Source of the DNA: Ruminococcus sp. AF46-10NS
GTDB lineage: Bacteria; Bacillota; Clostridia; Lachnospirales; Lachnospiraceae
Assembly (NCBI RefSeq): GCF_003474435.1
Contig: NZ_QRNF01000004.1
Span: 1 to 64,000 of the forward strand
Length of the DNA: 64,000 bases
Reading direction: 5' to 3'
Shown here in pieces: positions 44,135 through 54,045 of the stretch. Under the pieces are notes generated by a model, which worked only from the letters and a program-made list of their open reading frames with translations, did not search any database and was not told the origin of the DNA. Position numbers and translations under genes: made by a program. Numbering within the stretch: the first letter of the stretch is position 1; every line of letters starts with the position of its first letter.

Positions 44135-44692
44135 TTATTTCTTTAATCCTGTTTTTCTTGCAGCAAGATTTAATGGTGTGATGACGATGAGTACGATTAC
44201 TGCAGCAACACCGATCTGTACCAGGTTTCCAGGAATGGATGATACAGGAGCGACCGGGTTTCCGTAGATGATAACCTCTGCGATGTAGTAGCCGACAACC
44301 TTGATCACGCAGGCTGCTGCGATGGCGATCACGTACCATTTCATGTTCTGATGCCTGTGGTCTTCTGTGAGTTTACCAACTGTGAATCCCATGATTCCCA
44401 CGATAACAAGTGTGAACGGTGCCCATAAAGTCCAGCCGGAGAGAAGATCAAAGAGTCCCATTCCAATACCGCCGGCGATAGCTCCGGTTTTCTTTCCAAA
44501 CAAAATAGCTCCGATAAATAACGGAACGTTTCCAAGGTGGATCAGACCGCCGTTGGCTGCGATCGGGAGCTTCACATTGATAAATGCTGTGAAGATATAA
44601 GTCAGTGCCACAAATGCTGCTGTGATGGTGAGAAACTGTACGGATGAAAGATCCTGAACCTCTCTTGATTCTGTGTGTACTGCTTTTTCCAT
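44135..44692 (-). CDS. ECF transporter S component
   Basis: 185 aa from ATG 44692, behind AAAGGAAG; a longer frame to 44800 lacks a ribosome site. Five to six membrane segments with the S-component layout: FLTITAAFVALTYIFTAFINVKLPIAANGGLIHLGNVPLFIGAILFGKKTGAIAGGIGMGLFDLL. The early conserved Ala-rich helix and GN-x-P-LFI match the ECF-ribofla_trS / PF07155-like group of vitamin-type S components. It needs an EcfAA'T module encoded elsewhere. The substrate cannot be told from sequence. Its leader holds a small hairpin (44717-44737) followed by TTTT on the minus strand, a possible attenuator. Confidence 0.85.
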   Translation of the reverse strand: MEKAVHTESREVQDLSSVQFLTITAAFVALTYIFTAFINVKLPIAANGGLIHLGNVPLFIGAILFGKKTGAIAGGIGMGLFDLLSGWTLWAPFTLVIVGIMGFTVGKLTEDHRHQNMKWYVIAIAAACVIKVVGYYIAEVIIYGNPVAPVSSIPGNLVQIGVAAVIVLIVITPLNLAARKTGLKK

Positions 44693-44978
44693 AGGTAATA
44701 CTTCCTTTCCCGAAAACATCTCCGGAATAAAAGATGTCCTCTTTTCATATGATTTTGGTTGGGTATACTTTACAACAGAAGTGTGCATGAATAAAGACAC
44801 AATTTTTTGAAAAAAAAGAGGGACAGATTTAAAAGCAAATAACAGAAGATGGATATGTAAAATGTGGAATACAAAATGGAAATGCGGAAAGATTAATATA
44901 AGAAAAGAATTGTGCGAACCGGCTTTAAAATTACTTTTTTGTTTACAGGAAGTTAATAAAGTACAGGGCAGAAATCAA

Positions 44979-45007
44979 TTGACAAAGTTGTAATATAATC
45001 GTAAAAT
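44979..45007 (+). promoter_or_regulatory. Promoter and leader hairpin of the lipoprotein gene
   Basis: TTGACA (44979-44984), 17-nt spacer, TAAAAT (45002-45007). The leader holds a stem, GTGTGTTC-GGAG / CTCC-GGACACAC (about 45017-45050), before the AGGAGG at 45071. In the rest of the divergent gap (44693-44978) I see only AT-rich DNA and no conserved gene. Confidence 0.7.
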
Positions 45008-45081
45008 GTACCAAAGAGTGTGTTCAGGAGAGAATGCTCCGGACACACTTTATGACTGATGATGATTATGAGGAGGATACT

Positions 45082-46185
45082 ATGAAGAATAAAAAATTTA
45101 TCGCGCTTTTAGCTATGACTGTTGCTCTCTCTGGTGTCATGACTGCATGCAGTTTCGGAGGAGATAAGAAAGACAGCGTGGTTGTGGAGTCTACTCCTAC
45201 TCCGACACCGGCAAAGAAAGCTAAGGTTACACCGACTGTCGCAGCAGATGCACAGAATACAACTTATACATCCAAGGATAAATCCGTAGCGATCAAGCTT
45301 CCGGATGCAACATGGGCCAACAAGTCCGATGAGACAGATATGTTAAGCTTTGAGTCTCCGGATCAGGGCAAGATCCTGATCCTTCACGGATCAGGTGCAG
45401 ATCTGGAATCTGCAGTAATCCCGAATTCCCAGGATATGGCAGTTTCCATGACTCAGGCAGAGAACATGGTAAACGGAACAGATTTTGAGATCCAGGATTA
45501 TAAGACAGAGCAGAAAAATGGAGGCATCAATATCTATTCCTATACAGTTAAGTATAAGGATACAACCAAGAGTGACGGTTACGTATATGCCATCAATAAA
45601 TATTTTGTAAATGACAGTGAGTATTACAGCATTGTAGCTTCTGTTAAGAATGAGGATGCACTGAAGAAGGTTCAGGAATCTGTAGACAGCTTTGCAATTC
45701 TGGGAGATTCCACACTGAAGAGTGCAGCAACAGGTTCTGCAGCCAAGAGCGCAGGTAAATCTGATTCTGCATCCAAGGATAGCACAGCTTCCGGAGACAG
45801 TAGCGCAGCGGGAACAGCATCTGACGGAACATCCGCAGATGGAAGTACAGCATCCGACGGAAGTACATCTTCTGATGGAACAACATCTGACGGAACATCT
45901 ACAGATGGAAGTACATCTTCTGATGGAAGCTCTTCCGGTGCGATCGTAAATGGTGGATTTACAGATGAGCAGCTCAGCAACACAGATGAAACAAGAACCA
46001 TTTACAGAAACTCTGATGGTAAACCGCGTGTTATCGTTCCGGATGGAAACGGTAAATGGATGGATAACGAGGGCAACAGATTTACATTCTCCTCTGCGAA
46101 TGACTGTGATGTATACGAAGAGGATGGAACAAGTTTCTACTGGCACGGAGAAGGTGCAGATGTATACTATATGCCTGTGCAGTAA
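45082..46185 (+). CDS. Lipoprotein with a Ser/Thr/Asp/Gly-rich linker
   Basis: 367 aa from ATG 45082 (AGGAGGATACT upstream). Signal peptide with lipobox VMTAC, so it is lipid-anchored outside the membrane. A short Thr/Pro-rich stretch follows (VESTPTPTPAKKAKVTPT). Residues about 55-225 form a compact domain with SKDKSVAIKLPDATWANKSDETDMLSFESPD, similar in pattern to PsbP/DUF1795-like folds. Residues 230-295 are low complexity (repeats of TSDGS, SSDGT and TSDGT). The last 70 residues (TIYRNSDGKPRVI, DNEGNRFTFSSANDC, FYWHGEGADVYYM) form a small C-terminal module. Function unknown. It stands alone between a promoter and a terminator. Confidence 0.75.
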   Translation: MKNKKFIALLAMTVALSGVMTACSFGGDKKDSVVVESTPTPTPAKKAKVTPTVAADAQNTTYTSKDKSVAIKLPDATWANKSDETDMLSFESPDQGKILILHGSGADLESAVIPNSQDMAVSMTQAENMVNGTDFEIQDYKTEQKNGGINIYSYTVKYKDTTKSDGYVYAINKYFVNDSEYYSIVASVKNEDALKKVQESVDSFAILGDSTLKSAATGSAAKSAGKSDSASKDSTASGDSSAAGTASDGTSADGSTASDGSTSSDGTTSDGTSTDGSTSSDGSSSGAIVNGGFTDEQLSNTDETRTIYRNSDGKPRVIVPDGNGKWMDNEGNRFTFSSANDCDVYEEDGTSFYWHGEGADVYYMPVQ

Positions 46186-46212
46186 AGTCTGAAGCACTGA
46201 TAAATAAGTCTG

Positions 46213-46252
46213 AAAGATCCGGGATCACGGCTGTGGTTCCGGACTTTTTTTG
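46213..46252 (+). terminator. Terminator of the lipoprotein gene
   Basis: AGATCCGG-x-ATCAC / GTGGTTCCGGA stem with a 4-nt loop GGCT, then T7. Confidence 0.8.
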
Positions 46253-46342
46253 TGTTGGAAGCATATACTTATGCAAAAAGACATGTTATAATGTGAACGC
46301 TGCGGGTGGATAGTTCGCAGGTTTTGATCGAAGGAGGTTTTT

Positions 46343-47116
46343 ATGGAGGCATACAGTGATTTTGCCAGAGTTTATGATATATTCATGGACAATGTTGAAT
46401 ATGAAAAATGGGCAGAATATCTGATCGGAAGACTCAGGGAATATGGGATCGAAGATGGTATTGTGCTGGAACTTGGATGTGGAACCGGAGTGATGACGGA
46501 GCTTCTGGCAGAGTCCGGTTATGATATGATCGGTGTGGACAACTCTGAGGAAATGCTGGGCGAAGCCATGGAAAAGAGAGCAGAGTCCGGATATGAGATC
46601 CTTTATCTGGAACAGGATATGAGAGAGTTCGAACTTTACGGAACAGTACGTGCTGTTGTCAGCGTCTGTGACTGCATGAATTACATCACAGAAGAAGATG
46701 ATCTGCTTACTGTATTCAAACTTGTGAACAATTATCTGGATCCGGACGGCATTTTTATCTTTGATATGAATACAACGTATAAATACCGGGAGATGCTTGG
46801 GAATACTACCATAGCAGAGAACCGGGAAGAAGGAAGCTTTATCTGGGAAAATGAATTCGATGAGGAGACAGGGATCAATGTTTATGATCTTACCCTTTTT
46901 CTTCCAAGAGAAGACGGGCTTTATGAGAAGGACGAGGAGGTTCATTATCAGAAAGCCTATGAACCGGAGAAAATCCAGGAACTTATGAAGAAAGCAGGAC
47001 TGATCCCGCTGGCTGTTTACGATGCCTATACCAAGGACGCGCCGAAGCCGGACAGCGGAAGACTGACATTTATTGCCAGAGAACATGGAAAGGGAATTTC
47101 CCTGGATGAGAAATAA
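46343..47116 (+). CDS. Class I SAM-dependent methyltransferase
   Basis: 257 aa, ATG 46343 behind AAGGAGG. Rossmann methyltransferase: motif I VLELGCGTG, motif II acid in IGVDNSEEML, motif III LEQDMREFEL, and a post-motif SVCDCMNYI. The N-terminal SDFARVYDIFMDNVEYEKWAEYL and the C-terminal beta extension (VYDLTLFLPRE, KAYEPEKIQELMKKAGL) are typical of a widespread Firmicute group of unknown substrate. It lies 14 nt upstream of hslO and is likely co-transcribed with it. Confidence 0.9.
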   Translation: MEAYSDFARVYDIFMDNVEYEKWAEYLIGRLREYGIEDGIVLELGCGTGVMTELLAESGYDMIGVDNSEEMLGEAMEKRAESGYEILYLEQDMREFELYGTVRAVVSVCDCMNYITEEDDLLTVFKLVNNYLDPDGIFIFDMNTTYKYREMLGNTTIAENREEGSFIWENEFDEETGINVYDLTLFLPREDGLYEKDEEVHYQKAYEPEKIQELMKKAGLIPLAVYDAYTKDAPKPDSGRLTFIAREHGKGISLDEK

Positions 47117-47130
47117 AGGAGGATTTTTTT

Positions 47131-48012
47131 ATGAGTGATTATATTGTAAGAGCGACAGCTGCCAACAGCCAGATCCGTGCATTTGCAGCTGTGACAACTG
47201 ATGTGGTGGAGACAGCGAGACAGGATCATAATACAAGCCCTGTGGCAACAGCTGCGCTGGGACGTCTTCTCACAGGAGGAGATATGATGGGAGCCATGAT
47301 GAAAGGGGAAAAGGATCTCCTGACACTCCGTATCCATGCAGGCGGCCCGCTCCAGGGAATCACAGTTACAGCAGATTCCAAAGGAAATGTAAAAGGTTAT
47401 GTGGGAAATCCGGACGTATGTATTCCGGCCAACAGCAAAGGCAAGCTGGATGTTGCAGGTGCAGTAGGTGTTGGTTTCATGGATGTGATCAAGGATATGG
47501 GCTTAAAGGAGCCGTATGTTGGACAGGTTGCCCTTCAGACAAGCGAGATCGCAGAAGACCTTACCTATTATTTTGCAACCAGCGAGCAGGTTCCGTCAGC
47601 AGTAGGTCTTGGAGTGCTGATGAACAAGGATAACACAGTTCGTCAGGCAGGTGGGTTTATTGTACAGCTGATGCCTTTTGCGGAGGAAGAAGTGATCTCG
47701 AAGCTGGAGGAGAACGTATCAAAGATTGATTCCGTTACAAATCTTCTGGAGCAGGGACATACACCGGAGAGCCTTCTTGAGAAAGTTCTGGAGGGCTTTG
47801 ACGTAGAGATCAATGACACCATGCCAACACAGTTCCACTGCAATTGCTGCAGAGAAAGAGTAGAAAAAGCTCTCATCAGCATCGGCAGAAAAGAGCTTAA
47901 TGAGATGATCCAGGAAGGCAAAGATATTGAGATGAACTGCCATTTCTGCAACAAGAATTACAATTTCACAGTGGAAGATATGAAGAGAATCATAAGGGAA
48001 TGCAAGCGATAA
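47131..48012 (+). CDS. hslO: Redox-regulated chaperone Hsp33
   Basis: 293 aa holdase activated by oxidation. N-terminal domain: DYIVRATAANSQIRAFAAVTTDVVE, GRLLTGGDMMGAMMKGEKDLLTLRI and GYVGNP. The C-terminal redox switch has the four zinc cysteines as HCNCC and MNCHFCNKNY, the C-x-C and C-x-x-C pairs. Length is typical. Ribosome site AAAGGAGG. It sits in a compact run with a methyltransferase upstream and nadE downstream (19 nt). Confidence 0.96.
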   Translation: MSDYIVRATAANSQIRAFAAVTTDVVETARQDHNTSPVATAALGRLLTGGDMMGAMMKGEKDLLTLRIHAGGPLQGITVTADSKGNVKGYVGNPDVCIPANSKGKLDVAGAVGVGFMDVIKDMGLKEPYVGQVALQTSEIAEDLTYYFATSEQVPSAVGLGVLMNKDNTVRQAGGFIVQLMPFAEEEVISKLEENVSKIDSVTNLLEQGHTPESLLEKVLEGFDVEINDTMPTQFHCNCCRERVEKALISIGRKELNEMIQEGKDIEMNCHFCNKNYNFTVEDMKRIIRECKR

Positions 48013-48031
48013 GCAGCAGGAGGAAGAAAAA

Positions 48032-49981
48032 ATGAAGCATGGTTTTATTAAGGTGGCAGCAGCAACACCAAGAGTCACAGTTGCAGACTGCAAGGCAAAC
48101 GGAGAGGAGATCCTGCGGGCCATCCGCGAAATGGAAAAAGAGCATGTAAAGCTGATGGTATTTCCTGAATTCAGTATTACGGGATACACCTGCCATGATC
48201 TTTTTCTCCAGAGATGTCTTCTGGACAGTGCGTGGGAGGAGCTTCTTCATATCGCTGAGGAGACAAAGGAGACAGATGCACTGATCTTTGTGGGAATGCC
48301 CCTTCGTCACAGAGGAAAGCTCTATAATGTGGCTGCAGCTCTGAATCATGGCCGTATCGTTGGATTTGTTCCGAAAACACATATCCCCAACTATAATGAG
48401 TTTTATGAGCAGAGACAGTTTGCAGGTGCAGAGGAAGAGGACGTGGAGTTTGTGGACTTCCTCAAAAACGACAAAAACGATGAGGATGAGTTCTGGGATG
48501 AGATTCCCTTTGGAACAGACATGATCTTTGAGTGTGAGGAAGATCCGGAATTTACAGTTGCAGCAGAGCTCTGTGAAGATCTCTGGGTTCCTGCACCGCC
48601 TAGTATCCGCCATGCAGTAAACGGAGCGCATATTATTGTCAATCTTTCTGCAAGTGATGAGATGGTTGGAAAGGATTCCTACAGAAGAACTCTTGTAAGC
48701 GGACAGTCTGCAAGACTGATCTGCGGATATATCTATGCAAGTGCCGGTGAGGGTGAGTCCACACAGGATCTTGTTTTTGGCGGCCAGAATATGATCGCTG
48801 AGAACGGAAATATCCTTGCTGAGAGCAAACGCTTTGAGAATGGTATTATTTACAGTGAGATCGATGTTCAGAGACTGGCTGATGAGAGAAGAAGAATGTC
48901 TACTTATCCGGCAGTTTCCACATGTAGCCATACAAGAATTAATTTTTCCGTGAAAGAAGAGGAGACTGTTCTTACCAGAAAATATCCACAGTATCCATTT
49001 GTCCCGTCTGTGAAGGAAGAACGTGATGAACGCTGCGAGGAGATCCTGAATATTCAGGCCATGGGCCTAAAAAAACGTATGGAGCATATCCACAGCAAAA
49101 GTGCGGTTGTAGGACTTTCCGGAGGGCTGGATTCCACACTGGCACTCCTTGTTATGGCACGAGCTTTTGACCGAATGGGAATGCAAAGAGAGCAGATCCA
49201 TTGCGTTACCATGCCATGTTTCGGAACCACAGACAGAACATATCAGAATGCCTGCAAACTGAGCAGCTGTCTTGGTGCAAAGCTTACAGAGGTGAATATT
49301 AAAGAAGCGGTAAATATTCATTTCCGTGATATCGGACATGATCCGGAAATTCATGATGTTACTTATGAGAACAGCCAGGCACGTGAGCGTACCCAGATTC
49401 TGATGGATACTGCAAACAAAGAAGGCGGCGTTCTTGTTGGAACCGGCGATCTTTCAGAGCTGGCTCTTGGATGGGCAACTTATAATGGCGATCATATGTC
49501 CATGTATGGCGTGAATGCATCTGTACCGAAGACCCTGGTGCGCCATCTGGTGCGCTATTATGCAGATACATGTGGTGATGCGGAGCTTCAGGAGGTTCTT
49601 ATGGATATTCTGGATACACCGGTAAGCCCGGAGCTTCTGCCGCCTAAGGACGGTAAGATCGCGCAGAAAACAGAAGATCTGGTGGGACCCTATGAATTGC
49701 ATGATTTTTATCTGTATTATATGCTTCGTGCAGGATTTACACCGGATAAGATCTACAGGCTTGCATGCCTCACATTTGAGGGAATCTATGATAAAGAGAC
49801 GATCCTGAAATGGCTGAAAACTTTCTACCGGAGATTTTTTGCCCAGCAGTTCAAGCGTTCCTGTCTGCCGGACGGCCCGAAGGTAGGAAGTGTGGCACTT
49901 TCCCCGAGAGGAGATTTAAGGATGCCAAGTGATGCAAGTGCAAGGATCTGGCAGGATGTGCTGGAGAAGATAGAAATCTGA
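48032..49981 (+). CDS. nadE: Glutamine-dependent NAD+ synthetase
   Basis: 649 aa two-domain enzyme making NAD+ from nicotinate adenine dinucleotide, ATP and glutamine. The N-terminal nitrilase-type glutaminase domain has Glu in VFPEFSITGY, Lys in VPKTHIPNY and the nucleophile Cys in AAELCEDLW. The C-terminal synthetase has the PP-loop VGLSGGLDSTLALL and VGTGDLSELALGW with HMSMYGVNASVPKTL. This glutamine-using long form is common in clostridia. Ribosome site AGGAGGAAG. A bidirectional terminator follows at 50043. Confidence 0.96.
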   Translation: MKHGFIKVAAATPRVTVADCKANGEEILRAIREMEKEHVKLMVFPEFSITGYTCHDLFLQRCLLDSAWEELLHIAEETKETDALIFVGMPLRHRGKLYNVAAALNHGRIVGFVPKTHIPNYNEFYEQRQFAGAEEEDVEFVDFLKNDKNDEDEFWDEIPFGTDMIFECEEDPEFTVAAELCEDLWVPAPPSIRHAVNGAHIIVNLSASDEMVGKDSYRRTLVSGQSARLICGYIYASAGEGESTQDLVFGGQNMIAENGNILAESKRFENGIIYSEIDVQRLADERRRMSTYPAVSTCSHTRINFSVKEEETVLTRKYPQYPFVPSVKEERDERCEEILNIQAMGLKKRMEHIHSKSAVVGLSGGLDSTLALLVMARAFDRMGMQREQIHCVTMPCFGTTDRTYQNACKLSSCLGAKLTEVNIKEAVNIHFRDIGHDPEIHDVTYENSQARERTQILMDTANKEGGVLVGTGDLSELALGWATYNGDHMSMYGVNASVPKTLVRHLVRYYADTCGDAELQEVLMDILDTPVSPELLPPKDGKIAQKTEDLVGPYELHDFYLYYMLRAGFTPDKIYRLACLTFEGIYDKETILKWLKTFYRRFFAQQFKRSCLPDGPKVGSVALSPRGDLRMPSDASARIWQDVLEKIEI

Positions 49982-50042
49982 GAATAGAGCTTTGACAGGA
50001 TACGAAAGATGCTGGCCGTGTACAGGGAGCAGCATTAGATGC

Positions 50043-50080
50043 AAAAAAGGCGGAGAGCTTAAGGGTTCTCCGCTTTTTTT
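50043..50080. terminator. Bidirectional terminator after nadE
   Basis: AAAAAAGGCGGAGA pairs with TCTCCG-x-CTTTTTT across a 10-nt loop. It also serves the convergent minus-strand gene, whose last codons it overlaps. Confidence 0.85.
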
Positions 50081-50496
50081 ACAGCATCTGTGATGGCTGC
50101 CAGAAGCACCTGTGAGGTATATTTCCTGTCCCCTGCATATTGAATATCATCCAGAGACTGGGTAGAGTAGATCTGGCTTGCAAGGGAATCAAGAACCGGC
50201 TCCATCAGAGGATAGGAGGCTTTTGTGGATTCGCTTAAGTTTACGAGCCGGATGGATTTGATCCTGTCGGCATTTACGGTGACTTCCACATCAAAGGTGT
50301 TGTTGTTCAGGGAAATGGAAGAAGTGTATACACCTGGCTTGTAGCGGGATTTTTCGGCGGCAGTATTGTCGGCTGTTTTTCCCGGACCGAACATAAAAAA
50401 GATGATAACTGCCAGAATTACAGCCAGTGCCAGAAAAACGGCTGTGTAAATGATTTCTTTCATATGTAGGACAATGATCCTGGTTTTGGAACTCAT
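50059..50496 (-). CDS. Membrane-anchored small protein, FMN_bind-like
   Basis: 145 aa, or 134 if translation begins at the Met at codon 12. One N-terminal membrane helix (TAVFLALAVILAVIIFFMF), then an external domain: RYKPGVYTSSISLNNNTFDVEVTVNADRIKSIRLVNLSES, PVLDSLASQIYSTQS and GDRKYTSQVLLAAITDAVKKA. The pattern GxYxxxI-x-F-VEVTV-x-x-x-KI-x-x-I, and a Thr-Ser-x-x-x-x-x-AI helix near the end, resemble FMN_bind domains, in which a Thr carries flavin. The match is only partial, so flavin binding is uncertain. It stands alone. Confidence 0.6.
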   Translation of the reverse strand: MSSKTRIIVLHMKEIIYTAVFLALAVILAVIIFFMFGPGKTADNTAAEKSRYKPGVYTSSISLNNNTFDVEVTVNADRIKSIRLVNLSESTKASYPLMEPVLDSLASQIYSTQSLDDIQYAGDRKYTSQVLLAAITDAVKKAENP

Positions 50497-50716
50497 GGCG
50501 CACGCCTCCCGAAGCTTTTTATATAGTTTATTAGAGGGAGAAGAGATTTATGCGTGAAGAGTGCTGCCGGTCATGGAGTGGGCAGTAATATTTATGGCAG
50601 TGGAAAAGTGTCAGAAGGATGGAGAAGACCCGTTCTATAGGACCCGGGTTTGTGGTATAGTAATACTTATCAGAGAGTGTCGGGACAACAATGGAATCTT
50701 TAACAGGAGGAGATAC

Positions 50717-53700
50717 ATGTCATTACAGTTTATTATAGGAAGTTCAGGAAGTGGAAAATCCTGTTATGCATATCAGAACATTATAGAACAGGCCGGACTG
50801 CATCCGGACAGGCTTTATTATGTGATCGTACCGGAGCAGTTTACCATGCAGACTCAGAAGACGCTGGTGGAGATGAGTCCGGGGAAAGGAATCCTGAATA
50901 TTGATATTTTAAGTTTTGAGCGTCTGGCATACCGTGTTCTGGAGGAGGTTGGAGGCGACAGCCGTGCACTGCTGGAAGAGACAGGCAAGAGCATGGTGCT
51001 TCAGAAAATGGTCCAGCAGCATGGCAAAGATCTCTCTTATCTTGGCGGACAGATGCGCAAGGCAGGATATCTGGATGAGGTGAAATCCATTCTGTCCGAG
51101 TTTATGCAGTACGATATTAAGGACAGTGACATTGAGGAGATGATAGAGGATTCTGCTGACCGGACATTGCTGCAGATGAAGCTTAAGGATGTATCTGTTC
51201 TTTATCAGGCTTTTACCGGATATCTGAAGAATCATTATATGACAGGGGAAGAGGTGATGGATGCCCTTGAGAAGGCCCTGCCTTTTTCTGAGAAAATGAA
51301 GAACAGTGTGCTGCTTCTGGATGCTATACCGGTTTTACGCCGATTCAGATGCGGGTAGTGGGAGAACTGCTCTCTGTCTGTGAGAAAGTGATGGTGACAG
51401 TCACCATGGACGCAGCAGAGAATCTTGCCCTGAGGGGAAAGCCGTACCAGCTTTTTTATATGAGCCGGCAGATGATCCACGGGCTCTCAGAGCTTACCAG
51501 GGATATTGAGGATCCGGTTCTGCTGAATAATGTAAAAAGATCGCGTTTTGCCCAAGCTCCGGCCCTCAAATTTCTGGAAAAAAATATCTTCCGTTACAGA
51601 AAGAATGTATATAAGCAGAAGCAGGATGAGATCTGCATGTTTTCCGCAGTGAGTCCACTTGCGGAGATGAAGGAGACTGCAAGGAGGATTGCAAGGCTTG
51701 TCCGGGAAAAGGGCTGCCGCTATGGCGAGATCGCAGTGATCACCGGAAACCTGGAGGAGTACGGAAGCCTTGCCGGACAGGTGTTCAGAGAGGCGGGAAT
51801 TCCGTATTTCATAGATGAGAAACATACAGTACTGATGAATCCTTTTGTGGAATATTTTCGTGCGGCTCTTGAGATGGCTGTCCAGGATTTTTCCTATGAG
51901 AGTGTGTTCCGGTATCTCAGATGTGGTATGTCCTGTGTTACAAGAGAAGAGGCTGATCTTCTGGAGAATTATGTGCTGGCACTTGGTATCCGGGGATTTA
52001 AGAGATGGGATGAAAAATGGGTGCGAATTTACAGGGGAATGCCTGCAGAGAGTATCCAGGAACTGAATGAGATCCGGGAGCGGTTTGCAGAGGAGACAAG
52101 AGAGCTTGCTTTAAATTTTAAAGGTGGCAGAAAGACTGTGAGGGAGTACTGTACGATCCTTTATGAGTTTGCCGTAAAAAGTAAGGTACAGCAGAAACTG
52201 AAAGCTAGGGAGAAGAAATTCCGTGACCAGGGAGATAAGGCCATGGAGAAGGAATATGCTCAGATCTACGGTATTGTCATGGAGCTTCTGGACAGTATGG
52301 TGGAGATTCTTGGGGAAGAGGTGGTGAGCAGGCAGGATTTCCGACAGCTGCTGGAAACAGGTCTTACCCAGGCAAAAGTAGCTCTGATCCCGCCAAGTAT
52401 GGATCAGGTTCTTGTTGGCGATATGGAGCGAACACGACTGAAGGATATACGGGCTTTGTTTTTTGTAGGGGTAAATGAAGGAAATATTCCAAAGAATACA
52501 GCAGGTGGAGGAATACTTACAGAGCTTGACAGGGAATTTTTTCAGGATCAGGGGATCCAGCTGGCACCGGGGCCTAAAGAACTGATGAACATGCAGCGTT
52601 TTTATCTGTATCTGAATATGACCAAGCCCAGGGAACTTCTATGCCTGTCTTTCTGTCAGTCTGACAGTCAGGGAAAAGCACTGGGGCCGGCTTTTCTGAT
52701 CAACAATATCCGGGATATGTTTCCTGAGATGGAAGTGGAGCAGTGTTCCGAAGAACAGGAGCCGATGGAGCTTCTGGAGCTTCCGGGAATCAGTCTGGAT
52801 TATTTGTTAAGAGGACTTGCAGGTGAGGATTACAGAGAGAATCCTGTGTTCCAGGAACTTTACAGCTGGTACATTGAGAGCCCTCAATATCGGACAGTAG
52901 TGGAGAAGCTTGTAAAAGCCGCATTTACACAGAAACCTTCTGACCAGATCGGAAAAGCTGTAGCAGGGATTCTGTACGGGGAGATCTCACCGTACAGTGC
53001 CACACGGCTGGAGCGGTATGCTGCCTGTGCTTTTGCACATTTTCTTCAGTATGGACTGAAGGTGACAGAGCGTGCTGAGTTTGAATTCAGGGCTATAGAT
53101 ATGGGAAATGTCATGCACATGGCTCTGGAACGGTTTGCAGTTGAAGTACGAAAAGAGGGACTGGACTGGGCAGAGCTTACAGAAGAAGAACGTAATCAGC
53201 TGATTGACAGCTGCCTGGATCAGGTGTCTGCAGATTATGGGAATACAGTTCTCAAAAGCAGTGCAAGAAATGAATATATGATCGAGCGGACAAGGCGAAT
53301 ACTGCGGCGAACTGTGTGGGCTTTGCAGGAACAGCTGAAACACGGGGATTTCCGGCCGGAGGGATTTGAGGTGATCTTCGGCGGAGGAAGGATCGACCGT
53401 GTGGATATCATGGAAGATGCAGAAAAGAACCGTGTATATGTGAAGGTGATCGACTATAAGACGGGAAACACATCCTTTGATCTCCTGGCTTTGTATCATG
53501 GTCTTCAGCTGCAGCTGATGATCTATCTGGACGGAGCCTTGCAGGTGGAACAGAAGAAATATCCGGATAAGGAGATTGTTCCGGCAGGTATCTTTTACTA
53601 CAATGTGAAAGATCCTATGATCCAGGAAAAGATCCATGCAGATGTGGAAAGTGTCAGTGATCAGATGCTGAAAAAGCTGAAGATGAATGGTCTGGTGCAG

Positions 53701-54045
53701 GCAGATGATGATGTAAGTTTCCGTATTGATAATACATTGTCATCAATTCCGGTGTCCGTTAATAAGGACGGAAGCTTCAGCAGGCGTTCTTCTGTTGCAT
53801 CCAGGAAGCAGTTTGATGCGCTGGGTGCATATGTTCGTCAGAAAATCTGTGATATCCGGGAATCGATCCTAGATGGAAATGCGGCAGTGGAACCTTATGA
53901 ACTTGGAAAAAAGAATGCCTGCACCTACTGTCCGTACAGTACAGTATGCGGATTTGACAGAAAGATACCCGGATATGAGTTCCACAGACTGCCGTCTTTC
54001 TCAGAGAATGATCTGTGGAAAAAGATCGTGAAGGAGGATGAATAA
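50717..54045 (+). pseudogene. addB: AddB subunit of the AddAB helicase-nuclease, split by a one-base deletion
   Basis: Repaired length about 1,110 aa, normal for Firmicute AddB. Start at ATG 50717 behind AGGAGGAGAT. The first frame has the Walker A GSSGSGKS and VPEQFTMQTQK. It ends just after LLLDA, where homologues read LLLDGYTGFTPIQ. Restoring one G in the GATGGC context at 51320-51324 gives that sequence and joins the second frame (from 51349). The second frame keeps VALIPPSMDQVLVGDMERTR, the nuclease motif VIDYKTG with the upstream GGGRIDR, and the Fe-S cysteines: one in YAACAFAHFL and three in ACTYCPYSTVCGF. addA follows immediately and is intact. Confidence 0.9.

Noticed and set aside
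44979..44999. TTGACA with TATAAT at 44994 as the lipoprotein promoter.
   Set aside because: The spacer would be only 9 nt; TAAAAT at 45002 gives the normal 17 nt.
45808..45945. Short repeats that could be taken for a CRISPR-like or tandem repeat array.
   Set aside because: They are degenerate codons for an SDGT-type linker inside the lipoprotein, with no spacers.
45391..46197. A long Cys-rich minus-strand ORF opposite the lipoprotein gene.
   Set aside because: It is a shadow of the low-complexity SDGT-type repeats; no ribosome site, and the composition is an artefact.
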